Assembly: GCA_022605425.2 (NCBI GenBank)
Contig: CM061254.1
Location: 186,001-250,000 of the forward strand
Direction: 5' to 3'
Length of the DNA stretch: 64,000 nucleotides
Source: Hamiltosporidium tvaerminnensis
Taxonomy: Eukaryota; Microsporidia; Dubosqiidae
Shown here: piece by piece, positions 22,831-33,365 of the stretch
Numbering within the stretch: position 1 is the first letter of the stretch
Layout of the letters: each line of letters begins with the position of its first letter
Notes under the pieces: generated by a model
The model's input: only the letters and a program-made list of their open reading frames with translations
What the model was told of the DNA's origin: nothing
Databases searched by the model: none
Translations under genes and position numbers: made by a program

Positions 22831-23778
22831 ATGTACAAATCCACTCTAACAATAATTTCCTGTATAATTCTCTACTACACAATATCTCTAACCCTCTCTT
22901 TCTTTACCTACCACGTATTATCTTCCAAGCAATACAACTTTAGATTTCCTTTATTTATAACCTCCATGCAAAATCTTATACACTTCCTTATGGCAACACT
23001 AGTAACTCTTATAATTACCAAGAAACCACCACCTCTTACACTAACCCTACCAAATATAACCACCTACCTTACCACTACAATACCCTGTGCTTTTACAGCC
23101 TCTTTAGACATAGGAATATCCTCATATTCTCTCCGTATAGTATCTCTTGCTTTTTACACCATGGTAAAATCTTCAGCCCCTGTATTTGTACTTCTAAGTG
23201 GATTTGTATTTGGGGTAGAAGAGCCTTCCATAAAAACATTTTTAACCATTTTTACTATCGGTAGCGGTATTTTTCTAACAACCCTTACCAACACCTCATT
23301 TGATAAATACGGTTTTTTTTTAATTTCATTTGCCTCTTTCATGGCAGGCTTCAGATGGGCATTTGTACAATTTTTAATAGAAAAAAAAAAATTACAAAAA
23401 AATAATATTTTAAACACAATAAGAGATTTATGTTTACCGATCTGTTTATTGTTATTAAGTTTATCTTTAATATTTGAAGGTTATACTAATATATTTACAA
23501 GTGAATTTTTTAATACACCGAATGCTATTAAAAAAAATGTGATGGTTATTTTGGGAAGTGGTGTTTTATCTTTTTGTTTGCTTTGTTCTGAGTTTTTACT
23601 TGTTTCTTATACCAGTGTTGTATTTTTATCTGTTTCTGGTATCTTTAAAGAGTTGGTTATTGTTTTTTATAGTGTTTGTAGAAAAGAAGTAACTATGAGT
23701 AGAATTAATTATGGAGGGTTGTTTGTTAGTATGGTAGGGATGTTAATGTATAACTATTGCAGGAAGAGGCAGCCGTAG
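22831..23778 (+). CDS. SLC35C2/Ymd8-like nucleotide-sugar / triose-phosphate-type transporter
   Basis: 315 residues with about ten hydrophobic segments. The signature is in the middle: SLDIGISSYSLRIVSLAFYT, MVKSSAPVFVLLSGFVFGVE and FMAGFRWAFVQFL. These match the TPT branch of the drug/metabolite transporter superfamily, closest to SLC35C2 and yeast Ymd8 (LD.GLSN.S...VSLYTM.KSS..., GG.RW...Q.L). Members sit in Golgi/ER membranes and exchange nucleotide sugars or phosphates; the substrate here is unknown. Length is near the family norm, so there is no truncation. Base use changes strikingly along the gene: the first half is C-rich and the last third G-rich on the coding strand. There is no CCC at the start codon, but C-rich repeats lie just upstream. 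Confidence 0.8.
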   Translation: MYKSTLTIISCIILYYTISLTLSFFTYHVLSSKQYNFRFPLFITSMQNLIHFLMATLVTLIITKKPPPLTLTLPNITTYLTTTIPCAFTASLDIGISSYSLRIVSLAFYTMVKSSAPVFVLLSGFVFGVEEPSIKTFLTIFTIGSGIFLTTLTNTSFDKYGFFLISFASFMAGFRWAFVQFLIEKKKLQKNNILNTIRDLCLPICLLLLSLSLIFEGYTNIFTSEFFNTPNAIKKNVMVILGSGVLSFCLLCSEFLLVSYTSVVFLSVSGIFKELVIVFYSVCRKEVTMSRINYGGLFVSMVGMLMYNYCRKRQP

Positions 23779-23819
23779 GGATATATTTTTGGGGTGTATT
23801 TTGGGATATGTGTTAGTAA

Positions 23820-24465
23820 TATATATGTGATAGTAATATATATGTGTTAGTAATATATAATTGATAGTAATATATATGTGTTAGTAATATATATGTGATA
23901 GTACTATATTATTATATATGAAAGTATATATGATGTTGTTTTACTGATAAGAGATTAAAAGGCTAATAAAAGGATTTTAGTTATTTAGGGTTATATTATA
24001 TTAATATATTGGTAAGGGTATTGTTTATTAAGATTAGTGTTATAGGTGTTGTTAAATAGTAGTTATCTTTAGTACCCTTTTAATTATATATGCTTATTAA
24101 TAAAACCCCTTTAATTATATGTAGTAATTAATAAAACCCTTTTAATTATAAGTACTTATATTTAACACCCTTTTAATTATATATGCTTATTAATAAAACC
24201 CTTTTAATTATATGTAGTAATTAATAAAACCCTTTTAATTATTAGTACTTATTAGTAACACCCTTTTAATTATATGTAGTAATTAATAAAACCCTTTAAA
24301 TTATTATTACTTATATTTTAACCCTTTAAATTATTACTGATCTTTAGCTCCCTTGTAATCATTAGTACTTATAATTTAAAACCCTTTTATTTAAACCCTC
24401 TACCATTCCTTGCTATACCCTTATAACTAACACCCCCCCTCTACTACATATTTTTTACTTCCCAA
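23820..24465. repeat. AT repeats then C-rich minisatellite
   Basis: 23815-23930 holds GTTAGTAATATATATGTGATA units. 24065-24400 holds about 12 units of AAAACCCTTTTAATTATATG (CACCC variants), all in the same orientation relative to the following gene, ending 13-80 bp before its ATG in CCCCCC-rich DNA. Confidence 0.9.
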
Positions 24466-24477
24466 CCCCTACCTATA

Positions 24478-25830
24478 ATGAACAATTCTACCTCCAATTC
24501 CACTTCCAATTCCACCACCAATTCCACCCCCCAATCACAACAACAATCACAACAACAAAGTCAAAGTCAACATACTCAAATCCAAACTCAAATAAATAAA
24601 AAACTTAAAAAAGCCTTATCCCTTACAAAAAAGCATTTTTTTCCATTTTCCCTTATATTTTCCCAAGATTACACCTCAGCAGCAAATTTATACAACGAAA
24701 TAGCCAATTCATATATTTCTATAAATAACCCCCTTAAATCCTATAAATATTATAATAAAGCTAGCACCTGTTATTTACTAGACAATGAAAAAGGATTATC
24801 CATGCATTGTCTTATAAAAGCAGGTGAAATTATTTATAAAAAAAATAAAATTTTAAGTGCTTATACATACATTAAAGGGGGTGATATTGGTATGGAAATA
24901 GGTAGTTATTGTATAAGTGGAGGTAGATATTTAGAAGCAGGTAGAATATTCTTAGAGATACACAAGAGTATAGATACTGGTGGTGATATTGGTTATGATA
25001 TTGGTTATGATATTGGTTGTGAGAGTGAGGGGTATGAGAGTGATAATAATAATAATAATAATAACGATATAAGTAGTAATAATATATATAACCCTTCTAC
25101 TACTGATAATACTAATAACCCTCCCCATACCCCTTCTTCTATTACTTCTACTAATCACTTTCTCTTTAAATCTCTGTTGGCTTATGAGAAGGGTGTTATG
25201 GCTTATAAATTAGCAAATATGAAAAATAACTTAAGAGGGGTGTTAAATGAATTAATAATAATTTTATTGAAATTAAAAAAATATAAAAAAGCTGGAAATA
25301 TTTTTATTAAAATGATTTGTGATGAAAGGAAGTATAATAATAGTTTTTATATGTTGTGTAGTGTTATGTGTTATAAGGTAAGTAAGAGTGGTGTGTATTG
25401 TGAGAATGAATATGTTTGTAATGGGAGTAGAGAGAGGGGGAGTATTATAGATAATGGTAAGGATTATAGTAAAGGTAAGGATTATATTAAAGATAGAGGT
25501 AGTAATCAGGATAATAAAGACATATATACAGATATATATAAAGATAATAATAATATTAAAAATAGAAATAAGAAAAATACAGATAATAATAATATATATA
25601 CAGATATATATAAGGATAATGCAGATATTTATGGTGATGAGGAGGTTGATATTGGGGGTTGTGTTTTACAGCTTGAGGAGGAGGAATTGAAGGTGTATGA
25701 AAGTTTAGGAACTGAGAGTTATGAAGAGGTGTGTGATAAGTATTTTAGATGTAGAAAAGTTGATGAGGAGATACTTTTGTTGTTTGAGGAGGTGGAAAGA
25801 ATAAATAGACCGGAGAATGATATATTATGA
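24478..25830 (+). CDS. alpha-SNAP (Sec17)-like protein with low-complexity insertions
   Basis: 450 residues. After a Ser/Thr/Asn/Gln-rich start (1-37), TPR-like helices follow: DYTSAANLYNEIANSYISI, NPLKSYKYYNKASTCYLL, then AGEIIYKKNKILSAYTYIKG. This is the alpha-SNAP order (Y..AA.LY..AAN, W..AG..F..AA). A later block LLKLKKYKKAGNIFIKMI matches the alpha-SNAP segment before the C-terminal lobe, and the end YESLGTESYEEVCDKYF fits its last helices. Family members recruit NSF to spent SNARE complexes. The usual length is ~290, and the excess is two Asn/Asp-rich insertions (about 165-225 and 310-395). CCC (CCAACCCCTACC) lies just before the ATG. The gene runs from C-rich to G-rich along its length. 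Confidence 0.65.
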   Translation: MNNSTSNSTSNSTTNSTPQSQQQSQQQSQSQHTQIQTQINKKLKKALSLTKKHFFPFSLIFSQDYTSAANLYNEIANSYISINNPLKSYKYYNKASTCYLLDNEKGLSMHCLIKAGEIIYKKNKILSAYTYIKGGDIGMEIGSYCISGGRYLEAGRIFLEIHKSIDTGGDIGYDIGYDIGCESEGYESDNNNNNNNDISSNNIYNPSTTDNTNNPPHTPSSITSTNHFLFKSLLAYEKGVMAYKLANMKNNLRGVLNELIIILLKLKKYKKAGNIFIKMICDERKYNNSFYMLCSVMCYKVSKSGVYCENEYVCNGSRERGSIIDNGKDYSKGKDYIKDRGSNQDNKDIYTDIYKDNNNIKNRNKKNTDNNNIYTDIYKDNADIYGDEEVDIGGCVLQLEEEELKVYESLGTESYEEVCDKYFRCRKVDEEILLLFEEVERINRPENDIL

Positions 25831-25839
25831 GAGGGGTGT

Positions 25840-25912
25840 GGATATTTGTGTTTAATAGATGTGTTTAATAGATGGGTTTAATAGGTGGGTTTAATAGATG
25901 GGTTTTATTGTG
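25840..25912 (+). repeat. short G-rich repeat after the stop codon
   Basis: Five units of TGTTTAATAGATGGG lie just downstream of the alpha-SNAP-like gene, the G-rich counterpart of the C-rich tract before it. Confidence 0.8.
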
Positions 25913-26810
25913 ATAAACTTTTTTTTATCTTTTTAAGATATTGTAATTTGACAGGTGTTCAATAATTATTTTGATTAAGTGTATTATTGTATTGGTTGAT
26001 TGATTAGGTAGTTTAAGGTTTTATAATAAATGTTTTATTATGTGTGAATATTTTAGAAAATATTTGATTGATTAAAAATTTTTATATTTTAATTTATATA
26101 ATTTTATATTGATTGACTCTTTTATGTTTCACTGTATTTAAAGGTATTTTTATTTAGACTTAAGATTTTATTTAAAATATATTTTATTTAGAATAATGAA
26201 CTTTTTTAAAATATAAATTTAATTTTTTAGATTTTATTTGAGTTATAAATTTAATATTTTAGATTTTATTTATTCTATGAAGTAAAAATTTTAGATTTTA
26301 TTTATTTTATCAAGCAAATAAAGAACTTATAAATTGGTTTAAGTGATTGTAAAATATTAGAATTATTTTATTAAACAATAAAATATCGTTTTAATTTTAC
26401 CTTAAATAAAATCTAATTTAATATTTAAAATTAAAATTAAAATTTCAAATAAATGGTTAGATTTTAATTAAGACTCAAAAAAAATATTCTATTAAACAAT
26501 AAAATCTTAATAAGATATATTTTTCTTATAATTATATAATTATTTTGTATAAAAAGTTTATTATAATTGAATATATATAAAAAGAAATATAAATATATTA
26601 ATTAAATCAATCAGAATTGTTTTTTTCTTAAAATAATATATTAATTAAATTAATTAGAATTGTTTTTTTCTTAAAATATTATATAAAAATACAAGAAATA
26701 TATATCATATTTATATTTTTATAAAAAAGAGAAACAGTGGTTTTTTTTGAAAATTAAAGTGCTAATTTGATTGAATTTTTACAATTTGATTTAAACCTCC
26801 TTGATCAGAA
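25913..26810. other. no gene seen
   Basis: Extremely AT-rich. Repeated blocks of TTTTAGATTTTATTTA (26160-26310) and two copies of ATATTAATTAAAT.AAT.AGAATTG (26592-26665). No gene. Confidence 0.6.
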
Positions 26811-26816
26811 AGCCAT

Positions 26817-27134
26817 ATGAAGTTACGATTATATTATAATTTGTATTTTTTGATTGGGATTTTATTGTATATTTTAGCAGAAAATATACAAAATTATAGA
26901 TTTACAGTGAATATTTCTGCAAATCCAATTATTTATACCGACGAATATAAAGTAGATCTTTATAATAGAGTAAGTGAAAAGTTATGTACTAATAAATTTT
27001 GTGATATATTGCAAGAATTGAGAAACAATACAAAAACACTGGAACAGTGTCGTGAAGAGATTTGTAATTGGGAGGATTTATTGGATGATGAAAGGGAATA
27101 TATTGATATGCTTTTTGTCTGTGGGGATTTTTAA
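26817..27134 (+). CDS. small secreted protein, 105 aa
   Basis: The N-terminus has a clear signal peptide (about residues 4-22: RLYYNLYFLIGILLYILAEN), followed by an acidic soluble domain with five Cys (CTNKFC, CREEIC, VCGDF) and many charged residues. There is no further membrane segment. The family is unknown. Four of the Cys lie in two CX4C pairs (residues ~57/62 and ~78/82), suggesting a small disulfide-bonded fold. No C-rich minisatellite lies upstream, only ACCTCC 30 nt before the ATG. A secreted effector or polar-tube/wall-associated role would be guesswork. Confidence 0.65.
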   Translation: MKLRLYYNLYFLIGILLYILAENIQNYRFTVNISANPIIYTDEYKVDLYNRVSEKLCTNKFCDILQELRNNTKTLEQCREEICNWEDLLDDEREYIDMLFVCGDF

Positions 27135-27289
27135 GATGGTTTTTTTGGTAGTTATTTTAGAAAATAAAGTATTTTTATTATGAAATATTGTGAAAAATAA
27201 AAAATTTATTTTTCTTTTTAAATATAACTTGTAGTAATAAGATTGTAAAATATTTGTTTACGAAATATATTATATTTAATATTATATTT

Positions 27290-27375
27290 GTATTATATTT
27301 GGGTTTGTATTTGGTATTATATTTGATATTATATTTGATATTATATTTGATATTATATTTGATATTATATTCTAA
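27290..27375. repeat. 12-bp AT tandem repeat
   Basis: TTATATTTGATA is repeated about seven times. Confidence 0.85.
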
Positions 27376-27611
27376 ACTTTCTTTTATATTACTTTTAAGA
27401 ATAGTTGAGGAAGTAAATATTCATTTAAGCCACAGAACACGCTGTAAAGTAACTAATTAATATAACATATAGCCAAGTATAGACATATGCGGTCTTTTTA
27501 TATGTAAAATATAAGTTTTGAATATATAATTAGATCTTTTTTTATAATTTAATATTCTTTTAAATCCTTCAACTCTTTCCTTTTTTTTACAATCAGTTTC
27601 TATATATAACG

Positions 27612-27862
27612 AGGTCACCGATGGTCTAGTGGTATAGATATCGGAATTTACTACCAAAGATTGAGTTCAACTTTGGTGATGCATCCGTTTCTTTCGTTCG
27701 GAAAGGTTTGTGTGAGGCTGACAGCCTAATCTATTAGAAGAAAACTACCTTTGGAACGCTCATCACCTGGGCGAAGCTATTTTTCATCGTTAAATTGTGT
27801 TACATTCGTAGAGAAAGGACCGAGCTATTAAGTAAATATATAACGAGACAAGATTAAATAAT
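27612..27862 (+). mobile_element. tRNA-derived SINE, fuller copy
   Basis: The head is tRNA-like. TCACCGA and TTGGTGA, about 70 nt apart, can form a 7-bp acceptor stem. TGGTCTAGTGG is a perfect pol III A box (TRGYNNARNNG). GAGTTCAACTT is a decayed B box. The ~180-bp body matches the SINE at 4.4-4.58 kb. The end is AT-rich (GACAAGATTAAATAATTTTA). The head is closest to a Gly/Asp/Glu-type tRNA by eye, with no readable anticodon arm. Confidence 0.75.
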
Positions 27863-29600
27863 TTTATTTTTTTCTCTTTAAAAACGCAAGTTTAAATTTT
27901 AGTTTATAAGTCGATATTTAGAAGACTATAACAAGCTTCAATTGTATATCAGTTATTCTAATATTAGAAATTTTAGAGTCACATTTTTTAAATAATTGTG
28001 TAGTCAATATAAATAGTTATTAAGTAAATCTTGTGGCTTAATAAGTATATATTTGTATCAAAATTTTAATTTTAATTTGAATATATTCTATGTACAATTG
28101 ATTTATATAAATTACGTATTCGAAGCAAGCCTATAAAATAGTTTAATAAACAGTATTGTGTTATGTATTTTTTATATCCCACAATATTTGTCTTTAAATT
28201 TATTATTTTCTGAATTTAATTTTTTATTCTTTAAAATTTTAAATTCTATGCTTCAAATACTTTCTTTATATTTGCTTCCGTATATAGATTGGTAATTTTC
28301 TAAATTATGAAAAAATAACGGCTATACCAAAAATTAGGTCTTAATCTAAATAAGTATTTTAATTTTGTTGTTTGTAAAATTTAATTATAAAATTCATTTC
28401 GATAAGAAAATAAAATATTTAAACCTTTTTTTAAGCAATGAGAAAACATAGGATAATGATATGATTGATTCTTTATAAAATATATTTTGTTATTTGGCAA
28501 TAGAACTCTTAATTAGCGATTTAAAATATATTTTAACAACATTGTTTTATAAGACTAACTCTTTGGCTATTAAGTCTTACGTTTTAGTTTAAATGCTTCG
28601 ACTAGTTAGAATGGAGCTTAATATAGAATTAAACATCAAAAGATCGTATTTTTTTTATTTAATATCTAGAATAAATACAGAAAGCCTAATATTCAGACTT
28701 TAGCATCAGGTTTATTTAATATTTACTTTTAAATCTATATTGTATATTTTAAAGAATTTCTTGAAATATGAGACTTTTAATTCGTTTTAAAGACTTAAAT
28801 TTATATCTATTTAGTAAGAGTAAATGTCGACATCTAATCTATTTATTTTACTATATAGTGTAGTAATATCCATAGATTGTTTTTAAATCAAAGTTTCGAT
28901 ATACTTTAGATATTTTTATATGTGTTATAAATAGGCAACCTTTGCCTGGCCTTTAAGATGATATTTTCTTGATATTAAAATACCATGACTAATTTAAATA
29001 ACCGATTTTCTTTCCTTTTTTCATTTCGTAGAGTTAAACAGCAAATATTTCATGATTTCTATATCTGATAACTTTACAGTTTTATGTAAATTTACTGGGT
29101 AAATGTTTTATACTTATCTTTAAATTCGTGCTTTATTTTATATGAATTGTTTAGTAAACTTTTTATCAAGACAGGGGGTTTGATTAATGTGCATAACTTT
29201 TGGTAATTCTGGTTATAAAATAGAGTTTTTTTTACTTTTTGTTGTAGAAATTTATGTATTTTAGAATTATATGTTCGCTTCGCAACTCAACACTATGAAA
29301 GCATTTCTCATGTTCTAACTAGGAGGGTTCATAAAAAAAAATTAACTTGTAGCATAAAATTTTCTCTTTTCCTAATCTAGCAACAAGTATGACTCAAGTA
29401 AATATTAACCTTTTAATTTTTTATTTGAGTCATGTTGAATAGCTATTAAAGAAAAAAAATTTATTATTCATACTCGTTAAAATAAATGTATGGAAAATAA
29501 AAAAGGGAAGAATATTTGAACAATAAAAATTAAATAATAAAATAGAAAAGAAGAAAAAGTTTCAAAAAAAATATTAAGAAATATTTCCATCGAGAATTAA
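27863..29600. other. no gene seen
   Basis: AT-rich spacer with no frame of credible composition. Confidence 0.5.
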
Positions 29601-29603
29601 CTT

Positions 29604-30980
29604 TTAATAGATTCGAAAGAAAGAAAGTAGCTTGAAGAACGGAGAAAAAACCCAATTAAATATTACTGTTAGTTTATTTTCCTGTTCTTCTTCTCCCTCT
29701 TCCTGTTCTTCTTCTCCCTCTTCTTGTTCTTCTTCTGATACTTCTTGTTCCTCTTCTCCCTCTTCTTCTTCTCCCTCTTCTTCTGATACTTCTTGTTCCT
29801 CTTCTTCTGATACTTCTTGTTCCTCTTCTTCTTCTCCCTCTTCTTCTTTTTCTTCTCCTTTCGATTCTCCTTTTGATACTTCCTCAATGAGTTTTTCTTT
29901 ATCTTTTCCCTCTTCTTCTTCTCTCTCTTCTTCTTCTCTCTCTTCTTCTTCTTCTTCTGATACTTCTTGTTCCTCTTCTTCTGATACTTCTTGTTCCTCT
30001 TCTTCTAATACTTCTTGTTCCTCTTCTTCTTCTCCCTCTTCTTCTTTTTTTTCTCCTTTCGATTCTCCTTTTGATACTTCCTCAATGAGTTTTTCTTTAT
30101 CTTTTCCCTCTTCTTCTTTTCCCTCTTCTTCTTCTTCTTCTCTCTCTTCTTCTTCTTCTTCTGATACTTCTTGTTCCTCTTCTTCTGATACTACTTCTTT
30201 CTCTTCTTCTGATACTAATCCGAAAAGTTTTTCTTCATTTAATCCTTTATCGGTTTCACTTTCTTTTTTTAGCTTAGCCTTATTATTGTCCACAACATCT
30301 ACTCCACCAATATCATCAGAATCCTTTTCACTGATTTCCTTTGATATTTTAGCTCCATTGGTTTCATCAGAACCTACATTTTCAATTTTTGCTCCACCTT
30401 TAACCTCATTTTCTTTTGGCTCTCTTGTTTGAAGATTCTCAGGATCCTCTATTTTCTCATCTTTAATAGATATACTACCTCTCTTAGAAGAATTCCCCTC
30501 TTTTACCAGGATCTGATTATCTTCAATTCTAATAGAATTTTTCGGTGATGAATCGTCTCCAAGAAACACATCAGATACCTCACTTGAATCTTGTTTTACA
30601 TCATTTAAAGCCTCGGTTGTTTGTATAACAATGTTAGATCTTGGTGTTGGCACAGGATGTTTTCCAGACTTTTCGTTCGGATTTTCAGATAATATTAAAC
30701 CTGTGACGGCTTCTTTTCCTTTAAAAACAGATGGATTTTCATAAATCTCACCACCCGTTGCTGCCTTTTCACCTTCTTCGATCATTAATAGCTGATTTGT
30801 ACTTACTTGAACAGGTTTAGATTCCGGAACATCTAATACCTCGGTATACTCTGAATCCCGAATACCTGACAAACTTTCTCTTTTTTTCATTCCATCAACT
30901 TCCTTATCAACTTTTTCATTTGCCTGTGCACATTTTATCAAGTTTTTGTTAAAAAGTAAATATAGAAGTACCAACATCAT
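29604..30980 (-). CDS. secreted acidic Glu-repeat protein, family member 1
   Basis: 458 residues. The start MMLVLLYLLFNKNLIKCAQA is signal-like. It is followed by ~230 residues of mixed polar sequence, then ~200 residues of almost pure Glu with EEEEQEVS, SKGESKGE and GKDKEKLIEE repeats (two long direct repeats of about 55 residues). The end is an aromatic tail (FNWVFSPFFKLLSFF). The paralogue at 33.4-34.3 kb shares the N-terminal NKNL.KCA motif, a YENP motif and the aromatic tail, while the middle differs. The family is unknown. The design is signal, disordered acidic body and hydrophobic tail, which could anchor it to a membrane or the spore wall. The opposite strand is a long Ser-rich frame that is only its shadow. 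Confidence 0.8.
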   Translation of the reverse strand: MMLVLLYLLFNKNLIKCAQANEKVDKEVDGMKKRESLSGIRDSEYTEVLDVPESKPVQVSTNQLLMIEEGEKAATGGEIYENPSVFKGKEAVTGLILSENPNEKSGKHPVPTPRSNIVIQTTEALNDVKQDSSEVSDVFLGDDSSPKNSIRIEDNQILVKEGNSSKRGSISIKDEKIEDPENLQTREPKENEVKGGAKIENVGSDETNGAKISKEISEKDSDDIGGVDVVDNNKAKLKKESETDKGLNEEKLFGLVSEEEKEVVSEEEEQEVSEEEEEEREEEEEEGKEEEGKDKEKLIEEVSKGESKGEKKEEEGEEEEEQEVLEEEEQEVSEEEEQEVSEEEEEEREEEEREEEEGKDKEKLIEEVSKGESKGEEKEEEGEEEEEQEVSEEEEQEVSEEEGEEEEGEEEQEVSEEEQEEGEEEQEEGEEEQENKLTVIFNWVFSPFFKLLSFFRIY

Positions 30981-32819
30981 TTTTGAAGGTCAAAGTCATT
31001 TATTTTATAAAAACGAAAGATAATTATCACTGAATGTTCTTTAGATTAATTTTTTTAATTTAATTAATCAAAAGCTATAGAAAAAACTAAAGATTTCAGC
31101 AAGAAAGCGTTATTTAGATTAATTTTTTTAATTTAAAATATTTTGGTAAATTAAAATGTAATTAAAACTTATATAGAAGTTCTAACTGATAAAACTTTCT
31201 AGTTTTTTAAAATAGTAGAATATTCGTGTCTAAACATCTCATGTTCAACAAGAAATATTTCAGGAAATTGTAATGTAAATTTAAATCTTTGAGTAACAGA
31301 AACAAACTCATCTCATTTTAAAATTTATGACATCAAAATATTCGTAAGAAAGAAACAAAATACTAAAATCTTTCAATGAGTCAGAAAATATATTTAATCT
31401 AGAATAAATTGAAATAAGAAATCAAAAATCATCTTATGATATCTTCAATTCATTTAGTTACTTGTTTCGAAAAAATAGAAGATTTTGCTTTACAGAGTAC
31501 CCAAATCTAGTTTCGGGTAAATACATACTTATTTATAAATAAATTTTCATTTAGGTTTTGAATGCTAAATTAGAAGTTCCTCTCCTTAAATAACCTGAAA
31601 CTAGGTGGACACAAAGAAGAGTATACGGAATGTAAACTTATTGAACTCGTTAAAAACACTGTTAATTAATTTAAGACAGAAATAAACATTTTTAATCGCA
31701 ACCGAACCACAGGATTCACTATACATAGATTATGAAAGAAGCTAGTAGCGTATAGCCTGCTAACCTAGTATTTAAGTATCCCCAATAAATTTTTATACGC
31801 CAATACCTTATATTATAGGATGGTGATATTTCAGAAATATACCGTAATATTTCAATTCGACGGTACTATATATTCCTTATGATAGCATAATATCATTCAA
31901 AGTAATTAAAAAAATTGATTTCTATATTTATAGATGAATATTTCTAGAATTATACCGAATTATAAGAAAAACTGTGAAAGTATATATCTAGTCTAATCTA
32001 GGAACTAGTGATGTAAAAATATACTTTAACCAATACAATAAATATCTATGAATTCTGAAACTATATGCACAGTTTTAAATTCTATAAGCAGCAAAGCAAA
32101 AATATTTGTACATAGATTACATGAGATTTAAATAAAGAAAGGAAAAGTAAGCAAGCAAGCTAAAATAATAGGATTTTTAAACATATATAAAAGACTGTAA
32201 ATTTATAAAGATTTAAACAAAACATTGGAAATAAACTAAGAAATCTATTAATTATTCTAACAAAAATAGAGAATTCAAGACTCAAGACTAAAAAAAACTT
32301 TAAATTTATGTACATTTTTCGTTGTTTTTTATTCTCTAAATCAAAAAGTTTTAGAAATAATATTATCTCTTTAAATCTAACTCATGCACTATTTATTAAC
32401 CACCTACATATAAAAGTTGCTGCAAAGTCAAGCATGATTTAATACTAATAATTTAATGTTCTGTCTAAATAACAAATCTAACATTTTTACTTAACATTAT
32501 TCAGTTACGAAACAAAAAATTTAGAAAAATTGAGTGAAGAGAAAGTAACAAAAAGTATATTTAAAACTATCTGGATCTCAATGTGTATCTGAGATAGATA
32601 AGTATCTTAATCCTAGTGTTTTATGAAGAAGTAAATCCGTAGGAATGCAAGATGATTTATAAAAATTCGTATATCGAAGCAAAGGTCTAAAAAAAGTAAA
32701 ACTCTTTATAAAAACTTAGTTTTTAGTTTTTTTTACCGCTATATAGGAATCTATGGCTATATATTATATTTCTATCTTAAAACAGGGAAGCTTAATCTTT
32801 TTCGCGCAGGCAAAAGAAA
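30981..32819. other. no gene seen
   Basis: AT-rich. A duplicated word TTTAGATTAATTTTTTTAATTTAA occurs at about 31041 and 31111. No supportable gene. Confidence 0.5.
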
Positions 32820-33215
32820 TTGGATTAGAAAAATGCCAGAAAACATATTTCCAAAAAATCTGAAAACCAAGTGGCAGGTTACGCTGTTGTTTAGTATTGC
32901 AACGTATATTAGTACTTTACGTAAGTCGATATATTTTGAAAATTGTAGAGTAAGTCAGAATTCTGCTGGCCCTAGAGTATACAAGGCAGGTCACAATCTG
33001 CTATCACACACCATGCCACGTTATATATACAAACCACAGGTAAATCCCTTCCTGTATATGAATTTTAAGCCCTATGTAGATTAAAAAACCGTGTTGATAA
33101 TAGTAGAAGATCTCTTCGAGCGATGCCGGTGTGGTTTCTTCTTAAACTATAAAGCAGAATTAATGTCTTTAAAACAATAAAACACACTAATCTTTTTTTA
33201 AAACCGTGATATTCA
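32820..33215 (+). repeat. family A dispersed repeat, decayed 5'-truncated copy (A6)
   Basis: It matches the second half of family A: AAGTGGCAGGTTACGCTGTT, GTAGAGTAAGTCAGAATTCTGCT, then the 3' end GCAGAATTAATGTCTTTAAA, ACAATAAAACACACTAA and CCGTGATATTC. An 83-codon frame inside it lies within the repeat and is not a gene. Confidence 0.7.
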
Positions 33216-33365
33216 TTCAAAAAAAAAAGCCACGTAGAGAATCGATAAAGATATCGGAATTATATAAAAAGAAAACTAAGCATCACATGATATATGAAAG
33301 AAACCTATTAATAATTTTTTTAAAAAAAGTCAAAAGTCATGTTTTAAGATTTAAAAAATTCTTTT

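Noticed and set aside
29632-30432. 266-codon Ser-rich plus-strand frame
   Set aside because: Shadow of the Glu-rich minus-strand gene: TTC/TCT repeats read in reverse from GAA/GAG. It has no independent start context or homologous ends.
32833-33084. 83-codon ATG frame as a gene
   Set aside because: Lies wholly within the decayed family A copy A6; its sequence is explained by the repeat.
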